A stretch of 64,000 nt of DNA from Isochrysis galbana. Its lineage: Eukaryota > Haptophyta > Isochrysidales > Isochrysidaceae. Numbering within the stretch: position 1 is the stretch's first letter; each line of letters starts with the position of its first letter. The notes under the pieces were generated by a model, which had not been told where the DNA came from, did not search any database, and saw nothing but the letters and a program-made list of their open reading frames with translations. Positions 1 through 8,819 of this stretch are shown piece by piece. The stretch is from contig CM030932.1 in NCBI GenBank assembly GCA_018136815.1, positions 7,765,628 through 7,829,627 on the forward strand, in the 5' to 3' direction. The position numbers and the translations under genes are program-made.

Positions 1-430
1 ATCTTATGATTGGTCGCCATGGATGGGTCGGATGGGGGCCTCGCGCCCCCCTCACTCTCTCGACGTTCCTCATGGGGGGCGAGAATCATCCAGCCCCCTG
101 CGCTGCCTCTTGGCAAGACTCTTGACATGCAGGGGGGACTCACTCAGACTGCCCAGACTCTCCAAGAGAGCCGGACACACACAAATCGCACGCCCTGGCC
201 CGCGCTGGCCAGCTTGTCGCTCTGACCAACCCCTCCTCTCCCTGGGCCCCCCTAATCTGGACCCCCTAACCAGCTTTAGTCGACCGGCAGGGGCGCGAGA
301 GCCAGCGAGGGAGAGGCAGGAGGGGCCAGGGCCATGCCCCAGCCTCACCTGCCCCCTGAGCTGTGCTCCCAGGCCCCCTGCAGGCCTCCTGGAGACCTAA
401 AGAGGGGCCGCAGGCGCGCGCCTTGGCCAG
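1..430 (-). repeat. Dispersed repeat family R1, copy A
   Basis: This stretch matches, in reverse orientation, the repeats at 27420-27815 and 29270-29668. The segment at about 290-410 is the reverse complement of their CAGCTCAGGGGGCAG to CTCGCTGGCGCT region. The block of G and C around CCATGG near position 20-60 corresponds to their 3' end. No coding potential is convincing here. The copy runs off the window edge, so its 3' terminus is only partly visible and diverged. A second short fragment of the same end (GGGGGGCACGAGGCCCCC followed by TTATACTTATAAAAG) lies at about 570-620 on the plus strand. Confidence 0.7.
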
Positions 431-879
431 ACAGAGCCGCAGGGAAGAGAGGCCGCGCCCACTAGCTAGCTAAGGGTCTGCGCCAAAATGATGATTGCCC
501 AGTCCCTGCCAGAGAGGAGGGGCTGCGGTTGGTTGTACGGGCTCACCCCGGGGGGTGTCCGCTATGGAGTGAGGGGGGCACGAGGCCCCCATTGACCCCC
601 ACTCACTTATACTTATAAAAGATAAAAGTAGGTTAAGTCGCAAGCGCAAGGCATCGTAGTAGCCCGTAAGGGCACCATCCACCATAAGATTAAGAACCAC
701 TATCCACCATAAGATTGTCGAACACGCGATGACTACAGGCTCATAGGCAGAGGGCCGTTCGATCGAGCCGGCAGCTGACGCGGTCGTAGAAGGTTCGTTG
801 TTGATTGTTGCTGGCGGGAAAATGTCTGATAGATCATTGTAAGAATCGGGTCTAAGAGTGTCTGTCATCGAGCGCTACG
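431..879. other. Repeat-derived intergenic DNA
   Basis: No gene is supported here. The part at 640-720 contains a short direct duplication (ACCATCCACCATAAGATT and CTATCCACCATAAGATTG). The downstream part adjoins the minus-strand RNase H remnant and is probably the 3' region of that retroelement. A 132-residue minus-strand reading frame (470-868) has no recognisable domain. Confidence 0.4.
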
Positions 880-1137
880 AGCGATGAGGTGGACTTACGG
901 TCAGTCCAGTGGCGTTCCGCGGGGCTCAAGCTACGGCCGTAATATGCGACTACGCGCTCGCGTCCCTCGTCGTCCCTTTGGGCTAGGATGCCGGCTATGC
1001 CGAGTTTACTAGCGCCATCGGTCTTGACAATGAAAGGACGGTCTTCTCGAGGAGGGGCGAGAACCGGCTCCTCGGAGATAGCTTTCTTGAGGTCCTCGAT
1101 AGCTAGGCGACAGGCTTCGGTCCTGTCGCATTCATCC
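880..1137 (-). pseudogene. Ty3/gypsy retrotransposon RNase H fragment
   Basis: Read on the minus strand, this segment encodes the start of a retroelement RNase H domain. The key pieces are EDLKKAISEEPVLAPP, then RPFIVKTDGASKLGIAGIL, then VVAYYGRSLSPAERHW, the usual order after a Ty3/gypsy reverse transcriptase. A TDGA replaces the more common TDAS around the first catalytic aspartate. It is separated from its reverse transcriptase (3046-4150, same strand) by about 1.9 kb of plus-strand sequence, so the two were probably once contiguous. I see no complete RNase H and no integrase. What is seen is the motif string; the link to the neighbouring RT is inferred from order, strand and frame. Confidence 0.75.
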
Positions 1138-3045
1138 TAGATGATGCGATTTCCAGGCTCTTGTTTCCAGGTCCTTCGCCGTGCGGCCACACGGTGAAGC
1201 TCAGGTACTTCTAGGTTGGTAGGGTTCGTCCCTAGCGATCTAGAATTCGAGTTCTCGTTTCTTTCCTTCTAGCCTGTTTGTCAGGTCTAGATTCCAGGTT
1301 TCCTCCTTTAGGGTAATCTTGACCCAAAGGAGCCAGGTCGCCTGTCACTCGCTGCGCGCTTGTCTCAGGCTATCAGATTACCTTGTGAAGGCTTGTTTAG
1401 CTTCTTGCAAGGCTTGTCGTTTCTTGTTGGGTTCCGGTTCTTTCTTGGGACTTGCTCACTTTCGTTGTCGTCCAGGCCTGTTCTTCGTAGGTTCTGCTTG
1501 GCCTGGTTAGGGTTTCGTTGCCTTCCGGCGTTTGGCGTTGGCGTTCGGAAATTTCCTCTCACATTCCCTAGGTCCGCTACCCTTGGCTTGTAGGTCCTTG
1601 CTTCTTTCTTCTCGGTCAAGGTTTTTGGCGAGCGAGTCGGTTGCTCTATCCGCTCGAGATTTGAGGTTTAATTTGCCATCTCCCCTTGGAGATCGGTGTA
1701 GGTTCGCTTCCTAGGTGAGGGAATCTTTCCCCTTGATGCAAGTTACATGCAAGCCCTTGGCCCCTTTGGTGTTTCTTCCCCTTGGTTGCTACTCAGGGTC
1801 GTTCGTTAGAAGCGTCTAGAAGGTTCACGCTCAACGGCAAGATTTCCTCTGTCGTGAAGATATCTCGTCGCGATCTGTATCCAGAGTGATCGCCGTGGTC
1901 GCGCGACATGACGCTCCCCTTCGGACTCTCCGCTACGTGGGAAGTTACAACGGAGACACGCTCCGGCCGTCGCTGCGGAGTCTCTCTCTCTCTCTCGCTC
2001 TCTCTCTCCGTCTCTCGCGACGTGTTTGAGTTATCGGTGATTTGGGGTCGCGGTTGCTTGATAATTTGCTTGGTTTGGGTGAATGATTCCGGTGTGTTCG
2101 TGAGTCGGTGTATCCTGTTGTTCTCAGCCTCGTTGTCCGTCGTTGTTCGCTGCGTCGCTCCACTCAAGCAGCCTAGGCTCCCTCCCTGAGGGAAGAGTTC
2201 TTTGTAGGTCTAACAATCTCTTAAAACCCAACACATTAGGGCCGCTAGGAGCGCCTCGCCGCCCCACAGCCCTTCGTTCGCCGTTCGTTCCCCGTCCAGA
2301 CACCCAAATGGGGTTGCCCGACCCAGTCCAGAATTTCATTCACCCGACTCCCGGTGGGGAGGAGGGCCAAAGCGCCGCGCTAGCCGCCGGTGCTGCTCGC
2401 GACGGAGTGGCTCAGAGCCCTCCGGCTCCGCTCGACTCGACAAGCACGAAATCGAAGCTTCCGTCCTCGGCCGCAGAGGAGGAACCTCTCAGGGAACCTT
2501 CTCTGCCCGCTGCAGCTTTTGTTCCCGAGGGGTTCCCGAGTGATCCCACGACCACTGAGGCTGCGCCAATGCCACCCATCACTCCGGCTGCTATCCCTTC
2601 GAAGAAATCATCCGGAACGATAAGGTTGATCCTCAGCGCGGCGTCGACAATGCGATCAAATTTGCGGAGGTGCTCGCGGAGACTCGTTTCCGCGTAGAGA
2701 ACCACGAGCTAGGGCGGTCGGCGCTCTCGTGTGTCAATCTCTGCCAACGGTACCTCAGCCCTTACGAACAGGCCCGGGTGAAGCGTCATCAATCCCGGAC
2801 CTCGACGAAGCAAACTGTGGCTAGCGTACGCTCTAAGGCTTCAGGCGAGGCAAAGAGCGATGCTTCCCCGTCCCAGAAGACCGCTTCGACCACGGACATG
2901 GTCGCCGCCGTGCAGGCGGCCGTCCAAGCTACCGTGGCGGAAGCTCTTCGCGGACAGGGACATTCGCCTGCTTCGAAGCCTGATTACCGAGCTGCTGCCT
3001 CCGCTCGACTCGACAGGTCCGCGACTCGGACGCGACGTCGCATCC
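1138..3045 (+). mobile_element. Insertion carrying a gag-like region, splitting the Ty3/gypsy element
   Basis: About 1.9 kb of plus-strand-oriented sequence lies between the RT and RNase H halves of a minus-strand Ty3/gypsy element. CATCC occurs at both edges (1133-1137 and 3041-3045), which could be a five-base target-site duplication. The inner part holds a gag-like ORF near 2308-3056; the first 1.1 kb has no coding signal and may be LTR or leader. A CT microsatellite sits at about 1980-2012. I could not identify paired LTRs, a primer-binding site or a polymerase, so the element type is inferred from the gag-like protein only. Confidence 0.5.
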
Positions 3046-3056
3046 CTTGCGCGTGA
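2308..3056 (+). pseudogene. Gag-like protein, frame-disrupted
   Basis: A proline- and alanine-rich N-terminal part starts at the ATG of MGLPDPVQNF (2308) and stays open to about 2695. A second frame, open from about 2570, carries a better gag-like part: FEEIIRNDKVDPQRGVDNAI, then a helical stretch with VNLCQRYLSPYEQARVKRHQ, a Lys/Ser/Thr-rich linker and an alanine-rich helix (MVAAVQAAVQATVAEALRG). The change of frame near 2580 implies a frameshift in this copy. No zinc knuckle is visible. Composition and position beside RT remnants suggest a retroelement gag, but there is no diagnostic motif. A host gene of low complexity is the alternative. Confidence 0.4.
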
Positions 3057-4150
3057 GCGAGGTCAGTGACGCGGCACGAATAGCAAAGCGACGAATGAAA
3101 CGGCGGTAGTAAGAACACAGCCCTAAGAAGGAACGAACGGCCTCGAGCGAATGTATATCCCGCGGATCAATCTTCGAGACCGCTTCGATCTTCTTTGGGT
3201 CTATTCGTAGGCCCTCGCGCGAGACGACGTGGCCTAAGTACTCGGCGGAGGTGGCGAAGAAGACGCACTTTGACATTTTGCACGTAAGGCCGGCCCAAAT
3301 GAGGCGCTCCAAGACGAGATCAAGACGACGCAACATCTGTTCGAAAGAGGCTTCTATCCTCTCTTCGAGGGACGCGCCAACTCTGGTAGACCAAACCCCG
3401 ACGTCATTATCCAAGTACGGCATGCAAATTTCCCACGCGAGTCCACCTAGAACGGCGTCCATCACGCGGCACATGTAAGAGGGGCCGGACTGAACACCGA
3501 ACGGCAAGTAGTTGAACTCGTACTTGCCGCGGTGAGTAGTGAACGCGGTGATATACTTATCGGACTCCTTGATTGGAATACCCCAGAAACCAGAAGCTAG
3601 GTCCAAGGTACACAAGAACAGTGAATCGAGACGGCCGTGGCCGGACGTGGGCCGATCAATAGCTTCGACCGTAAGAGGGAGAGGACTATCCTCGATCCGC
3701 AACTTGGAGTTGACGTCGCGGTAGTCTACGCAGAAACGTACCGAGCCGTCTTTCTTAGTGACCAGAACAACACGAGAAGCCCAGGACGAATTTGATTTGC
3801 GGATGATGCCCGCGGACTCCATCTTGCAAACCTCGTCTTCGATAATCTTTTCGCCCTCGCGCCCTACTCGAGACGGCGCGTGGCGGTGCGGTTGTACTCC
3901 GGGGTTGAGGGGCAACTCCACCTCCATGACGTGAGTGTGATTCGGGCTGGTCGGATCCACAGCGAATGCGCTAATGCGGCGGGCCAGCATCTGTCGAATA
4001 CGGTCACGTTGGGATTTCGAGAGGTGGTCCTCCGGATCGATCTTGGCGGACTCGAGAAGTTCTCGTTGAGGGTTAGTGAGCGACTCGATCACGTCCGGTG
4101 ACTCGTTGTCTTCTTCGCTCCGGCCGGTTCCGGAGTGTATTTGGAATCGA
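3046..4150 (-). pseudogene. Ty3/gypsy reverse transcriptase fragment with YLDN active site
   Basis: The minus strand encodes about 370 residues of a Ty3/gypsy polymerase: a linker (HVMEVELPLNPGVQPHRHAP), then the RT core with LVTKKDGSVRFCVDYRDVNS, FLCTLDLASGFWGIPI, YEFNYLPFGVQSGPSYM, and the thumb/connection region KCVFFATSAEYLGHVVSREG and SFLGLCSYYRRFI. Where the family has YxDD this copy reads YLDN followed by D, so the second metal-binding aspartate is replaced or displaced. The frame then runs off into unrelated sequence at 3045. There is no ATG-started full polyprotein, protease or integrase. It is a relic of a minus-strand element whose RNase H part is at 880-1137. Confidence 0.88.
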
Positions 4151-4170
4151 ACTTGGAGTGAGGCTACTGG

Positions 4171-4540
4171 ACAGAAGACAGTCATGGAACATTTGATGGC
4201 ATCGAGAGAAAGTAAGAGAAGAGGCGGTATACCAATCGACGAGACCTTGAGGCTTAAAATAACCCACCGGTTAGAAGTAAAAGTCCTTGAGGCTTAAAAT
4301 AACCCACAGGTTATAAGTAAAAGTCACCAGGGCAATTCAGCAACGCGCAGACATGCGACAGAGGGGTCGGCACAACGAGGGCAGACCTCGCTGGGGAGCT
4401 ACAACCGATGGGCGAGAGAAGACAGAAGACAGTCATGGAACATTTGATGACATCGAGAGAAAGTAAGAGAAGAGGCGGTATACCAATCGACGAGACCTTG
4501 AGGCTTAAAATAACCCACCGGTTAGAAGTAAAAGTCTGTC
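4171..4540. repeat. Imperfect direct repeats beside the retroelement
   Basis: A block of about 115 bases (from ACAGTCATGGAACATTTGAT through GGTTAGAAGTAAAAGTC) occurs at about 4179-4290 and again at about 4427-4538 with very few differences. Within the first block the final 38-base unit starting CTTGAGGCTTAAAATAACCC is repeated once more (to about 4323). These may be fragments of LTR or untranslated leader of the adjacent minus-strand Ty3/gypsy element. Only the repetition is seen directly. Confidence 0.8.
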
Positions 4541-4559
4541 ATCGTATGGAATACGACAA

Positions 4560-5302
4560 AGATTCATCGTAACAGCACCGTAAGATCAAGGATCAAGGTA
4601 TGATGCAGGGTACGAGTTCACAGTGCTCTCGCAAATTGCAAATTGGGACAGTCATCCTGATAGCTTTAGAAAGGCTTTAGGGGGAATAGCGCCCGGGGGC
4701 TCGAGGACGGCCCTCCGATAGGTACTCGCGCCCGCGTCTCTCCCTCAAATTGCTACCGGGGCGGGGTCGTTTCCTCCGATAGCTATCGCCGATAGCACAC
4801 GGGGGCCGTCTTTCGCCCCCGATAGCAAACGGGGCCCCGCCTGCTTAAGCCTTAAAACGCGATAGCTCCCCGGGGTATGGAAAATCCCCCGGGGTATGAA
4901 AATCCCCCGGGGTATGGGAAATTCCCCGATAGGGTCCCCTGATAGCTATCGGGGGAGGCTGTTGGCGATCGGGACCCCCCCCCTCCCCCCCCCTTGTGCG
5001 TTGGCTCCTGGGGGGTAACATACATATTCCCCGAATGCCACAACACGTGTAAGTAGGCCACTGAGCGATTAAGCCTCAGGTGAATTTGACGACCATGACA
5101 CTACGATATTACGGCGACACATTTGCGTTGCGACGCACATCAGAATTCGCTCTATGACATCTTCATCATATGACGGTTACATTGAGCTCATTGCACATGG
5201 AAATGTGAGAACTCGTGTTTTTGAACTTCAATTACGTAATGATCCATAGCGAGCATAATTCGGAGGATGCGCGATACGGTTACATTCAGACCGTGGATTC
5301 GC
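4560..5302. repeat. Gene-free stretch with short tandem and palindromic repeats
   Basis: No coding region is supported. At about 4670-4960 the sequence is full of GATAGC/GCTATC words and GGGG/CCCC blocks. Four near-identical units built on CCCCGGGGTATGG (or TATGA) are arrayed at about 4867-4925. A C-rich run (4975-4993) separates this from AT-richer sequence up to the 3' end of the TMEM70-like gene. Confidence 0.7.
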
Positions 5303-6141
5303 TTATTCATCCTCCACTTCACGATTGAGTGCTTCCTCGATCTTCATCAGAAATTGTGGGTCATGGAGTGTGCCATCCTCATCCAAGTAGTATACAGAGC
5401 CATTCGCTTCGAAGGTGCTAAAGGGATGGTATGATGTCGGCCTCACTATCTCTGCCCATTCGACTTCCGTAAGTGCCGTTCCTCCAAATAGTGTGGGTGT
5501 AGCAATTTCGATCTTTTTACCGCCTGGGTGTTAGTCAGAAAACAGGATGTTAAGTGTGCTGCTGACGATGGGCTAGTGTGCGGTGAGGGGAGCTAGGTGC
5601 ATTCGTGTAGACTTGCCCATACCTGGAAGGGCCTTCAAATGAAGCACGTAGGTGCCCGAAATCCAAGTCAACATACCGGTGAGTGTACCACCAAATATGA
5701 CGAGCGTAGCAGACATTGCCACGCCTTTCCCACCTGATAGGCCAGGGCTTGATGGATCACAAAACCAGGGCCCTTGGGTCAATCCAATGCAAGATTGGTG
5801 TGAGGATTATACTCACCGTTTCCGCTCAGAGAAGTGATGTACTGAAGAATGGGAGCGGACGCGGCGGCAAAACCGAGATTCAGGATACTGGCCATCTTGA
5901 GTCGTCGAACCATGAGGTCCTTCCCTCCCTCGAAGGCGAGGCCCTCGAAAGAATAGTCCAACGGCTTCTTCGCTTCCTCGCTTTCCTTGACAGAGTCGGT
6001 CGCAGCGGTGCACATGGCGCGCGCACGTGAGAGGTCGATGCGTGTGACCGAGGGTGGCGTACATCCGCGAGCGAGCGGACCCGCGACGTAAGCGCGCGCC
6101 ACGAAGCACGCCGAGGGGCGGAGGAGGCGTCCACCGATCAT
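5303..6141 (-). CDS. TMEM70/TMEM186/TMEM223-like mitochondrial membrane protein
   Basis: Three exons on the minus strand (6141-5817, 5733-5623, 5523-5303) join in frame with GT-AG introns to give about 218 residues. The N-terminal 50 residues are rich in Arg, Ala and Ser with few acids, as in a mitochondrial presequence. Then come YSFEGLAFEGG, a basic stretch VRRLKMASILNLG leading into a first hydrophobic hairpin, a second hydrophobic segment (VAMSATLVIFGGTLTGMLTW), then HLKALPG and a soluble C-terminal domain with RPTSYHPFSTFEANG and YYLDEDG. This order (two adjacent membrane spans, then a His/Lys motif and a small C-terminal domain) fits the TMEM70/186/223 family, whose members act in assembly of respiratory-chain complexes. 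Assignment to one subfamily is not possible by eye. The start ATG at 6141 is followed immediately by the presequence-like region. Confidence 0.8.
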
Positions 6142-6889
6142 CGCTAGCGGCGAGGAACAATCAAGGGGGGAGGGAGGGGGCTTACTGCCGCACGCAACAA
6201 AAATAGAAATTCATAGGGATCATACTACTGTAAGGGAAAGGTGGCTTCGTGTTCGGGTGGGTGAAATGCAAGGTTTAAGAGTAACCCCCGTTCGTAGCGC
6301 TTTGGAGCTCTAGACTTCTCTCTCGGCTTTCGCTCTCTCGCTGGCGCCCCGGCCTCCGCTCCGCGGGGCCCCTTGCCAGCGATTGAGCCCTCTCCGAAGG
6401 AGAGCTGGCTGCGCACGGCCACACCGCCAGCGCCCCTCAAGCGCCGGTTTTGCCCTCTGCCCCGGCTGCGTAATGCGTAATGCCGCGTGGTGGCTCGGCA
6501 GCTCGAACAGCTCGCCGCAAGGCCACCTCTCCTACTTCGGTCCCTCCACCTGAGGATGTAGAGGGTGAGCAGGAGGACCAAGTGGGGGTTTGACCCGCCC
6601 AGCGAGAGAGGGGGTGAGGAGGGTTCGGCAAGGATGTTGTAACAATGCTAATATCAGCTTACACTGTCAGTAACAGCGCCAAAATGCCAAACCACTGATA
6701 TCAGTTGTCAGTTCTGGGACTATTATTAAATGGTATGTATTACTAGTATAAAAGGGGTTCTACTATTATAAGTCTTAGCGCGCTCGAAAAGTCAGTGGCG
6801 AGTCGCGAGGGCCCTGCCGCGCCGCTCTCCCCTCCCTCCCCTCTCCCCTCCCCCTCCCTCCCCTACTCGCCACTCGTCCGTCATCCGCC
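6142..6889. other. Intergenic region, possible left end of a DNA transposon
   Basis: No gene is convincing here. It separates the TMEM70-like gene (transcribed left) from the BED-finger ORF (transcribed right), so it should include a promoter for the former. At 6640-6770 the sequence becomes AT-rich and contains ACTGATATCAGTTGTCAGT, and it is a candidate left boundary of the transposon-like unit. The last 100 bases are pyrimidine-rich (CCCTCCC repeats). Confidence 0.4.
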
Positions 6890-7549
6890 ATGCTGATGCC
6901 ACGCGCGCTTTCCTCCGACGATGAGGAGACGGGTGATGGCCTCAGCACGCTTGGCAGCCGTGTCTGGGGCCGGCAGCCCATCGCGAAGCTCGAGGGCACA
7001 CGCCTCGAGTGGTCGACTGTTGACGAAGCGTCTGGGCGGGCTCGCAGCACAAGGCGCAAGCAGTGCTTGTTCTGCGGGCTGAATTTCACGGGCGGGCCGA
7101 GCCAGATCAGGTGTCATATCGACCCTGCGATCATGCCCCGCACGATCCGCGCATGTAAGCCAGGAGCTGAGTGGAAGGAGCAGCACACAGCTGTGCTTGC
7201 CGAGCTGCGTCGGCGGCAAGGTGTGATCGTTGCTGCGGCCGAGGCGGAGGCGGAGAAGGAGAAGGTGAAGGCAGAGGGGCGCCTCATGACGGCCTCAAAA
7301 CACTTCGGCGTGGTCATGCCCGACGAGGTTGCGGAGGCCTGGCTGAAGTTGGTGGTCAAGAGGGCACTGCACCTCCTCAATATCGCTCCCCTCTTCCTCG
7401 TTGTCACTGCTATCATTGCCATCGTTGCTGACATGGCCGCCGCGCCGCCTGATAGCAGGGGGCTGCACCATCAGCTCCGGCTCCTCGGCAGCCACGTACA
7501 AGAAGAGGGCGTCACGCCCGTGCTTCGTGATCTTCGGCGCGTTAGCTGA
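6890..7549 (+). CDS. BED-type zinc-finger protein, probably transposon-derived
   Basis: The ORF starts at the ATG in a pyrimidine-rich leader and encodes 219 residues. Around residues 60-85 there is a CLFCG motif followed by GGPSQIRCHID and a later RAC, spaced like a BED zinc finger (C-x2-C ... H ... C). Next comes a helical charged region (EWKEQHTAVLAELRRRQ, then EAEAEKEKVKAEGR). BED fingers are common at the N-terminus of hAT-type transposases and of proteins derived from them; no DDE/RNase H-like catalytic domain follows. The last 80 residues overlap, on the opposite strand, the end of the ORF at 7295-7972, so the true C-terminus probably lies earlier or in a spliced exon. Transposon origin is inferred. 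Confidence 0.5.
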   Translation: MLMPRALSSDDEETGDGLSTLGSRVWGRQPIAKLEGTRLEWSTVDEASGRARSTRRKQCLFCGLNFTGGPSQIRCHIDPAIMPRTIRACKPGAEWKEQHTAVLAELRRRQGVIVAAAEAEAEKEKVKAEGRLMTASKHFGVVMPDEVAEAWLKLVVKRALHLLNIAPLFLVVTAIIAIVADMAAAPPDSRGLHHQLRLLGSHVQEEGVTPVLRDLRRVS

Positions 7550-7972
7550 GCTCGTCTCCGACACGTCCACTGCCACGGGAAGGAAGTCTTTCAGAGCCTC
7601 GGTGGACTTGAACACCAATGGACGACGATGTCGATCGTGGCCTCCGATGCAGACCTTGAAGGCAACACTCTGCGTGGGCCATGCATGCGCCTTTGCCTTA
7701 CGGGTGAACCAAGCCACCTCGACGGTATTATTGGCGGCAATGCCAGCCGTGACGTCAGCCAACGTGGCGAGGCCGACTTGCAGCTCACCTTCGCCGGCAT
7801 AGGTCAGACGGATCCAGAATAGCGCGCCCTCCTCGCCAATGTGGTCCTGCACATATGTCTCGCTCGCCTCCCTCAGCTTGGCCAAGGCTGCGTCGTTGCC
7901 GGTGTACCGCAAGTGGTTCACGACGTTCACGGTGGATGCGCGAGGCGCCGGCATGATTGGGGCCGTCTCCAT
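7295..7972 (-). CDS. Uncharacterised ORF convergent with the BED-finger ORF
   Basis: From the first in-frame ATG (7972) this minus-strand ORF encodes about 225 residues with normal protein-like composition: GNDAALAKLREASETYVQDH, EEGALFWIRLTYAGEGEL, NNTVEVAWFTRKAKAHAWP, FKVCIGGHDRHRRPLVFK, then an acidic Ser/Asp/Glu tail (SDNEEEGSD). I recognise no family. The final 30 residues are antisense to the BED-finger ORF and may not be real coding. It sits between that ORF and a terminal sequence (7990-8220) that recurs at 26950-27160, so it may be the second gene of the same mobile unit. A low-abundance host gene is the alternative. Confidence 0.45.
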   Translation of the reverse strand: METAPIMPAPRASTVNVVNHLRYTGNDAALAKLREASETYVQDHIGEEGALFWIRLTYAGEGELQVGLATLADVTAGIAANNTVEVAWFTRKAKAHAWPTQSVAFKVCIGGHDRHRRPLVFKSTEALKDFLPVAVDVSETSSANAPKITKHGRDALFLYVAAEEPELMVQPPAIRRRGGHVSNDGNDSSDNEEEGSDIEEVQCPLDHQLQPGLRNLVGHDHAEVF

Positions 7973-7989
7973 GCCTGGGTGTGGCCGCC

Positions 7990-8220
7990 GTGCAATAGAG
8001 GCGTGGACTCGAGGAGAGGACGTGCTGGGGTGCGCGGGGTCGGGGCGTGCACTGGGGGGAGGACGAATATCGAGGGGAGGGGGCAGTGCCCCCTCCCCCC
8101 GGTAGCACTCGGACACCTGGCTCGTCAGGCATGGCGGGATTCCGGGACGGAAAAGTTGTGTCCTATTAGCTAGTGGGGTTGGCTAGGATATAACATTACT
8201 ACTAATTATTTTATTTTAAC
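7990..8220 (-). repeat. Transposon end sequence R2, copy 1
   Basis: This segment is repeated in inverse orientation at 26950-27160 with high similarity, including the stretches around GTGCACTGGGGGGAGGACG, CGAGGGGAGGGGGCAGTGCC and GTTGGCTAGGATATAACATT. In both places it runs from an AT-rich edge (ATAACATT next to TATTTTATTTT) through GTTGTGTCC to a G/C-rich inner part. It behaves like the terminal region of a mobile element, whose inner genes here are the BED-finger ORF and the convergent ORF. Confidence 0.8.
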
Positions 8221-8819
8221 CACGTGAAAGCACTCCGAGCCAAGTGGACTTTCCAACTACCTAGACCCAAGGCAGGCAAATTGGAAACAATTACTAGTCG
8301 CAGCGAGACGGGGACGGAGCACGGGGGCAATCGAGAGAGGGACGAGGGTGCTCGAGCTCGAGCGGCGTCGCTGTACGAAGAAGAAGCCGTGGGGAGAAGA
8401 CACTCGCGAGAAAGGGGCACGCGCGGGGGAGAGAACACGCGGGAAAAGAGAAGGATGAAACGAGGCTGGAAACTCAAGGGAACACTTGGGGAGGGAACGA
8501 GGCGGGGAGAGAAGGGGGCAAACTCCCGCGGGGGGGGAAGGGAGACGACCCTAAAGGGAATGGACGGAATGCAGGCGCGAAGCAGGGAGGGGGGCATTGG
8601 AGCGTGACAGCGGAGAGAGGGTCACGCGGGGAAACCTAGTGGCGGGAGAAATGTACAAGGGGAAGTGAGTAACCTCCTTTACCCGCAACACCGTGTTGTC
8701 TGGCCTCCAAGGTCAGCGATGATGAATACCGCTCTCACGGTAGCTTTTTGCCTTGCAGATCACAGAGGCGTTTGTGCGCCGGGCCGCACACTCGGTGAGA
8801 CACCCCGGTACGCCGTCAA
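8221..8819 (+). repeat. Purine-rich dispersed repeat R3, copy 1
   Basis: About 250 bases at 8440-8690 match 48040-48290: both contain CTGGAAACTCAAGG or CCGGAAACTCAAGG, then a GGGAG-rich stretch, GTCACGCGGGGAAACCTA or the equivalent GTCGCGCGGGAAGACCTA, and GTACAAGG before CCTTTACCCGC. A 127-codon plus-strand frame (8224-8607) is almost entirely Arg, Glu and Gly and is best explained by the purine-rich composition. The rest up to 8819 is the downstream flank of the large minus-strand gene. Confidence 0.7.

Noticed and set aside
6225-6581. 118-codon minus-strand ORF
   Set aside because: Arg/Gly/Ala-rich shadow in GC-rich intergenic DNA, no start context or domain.
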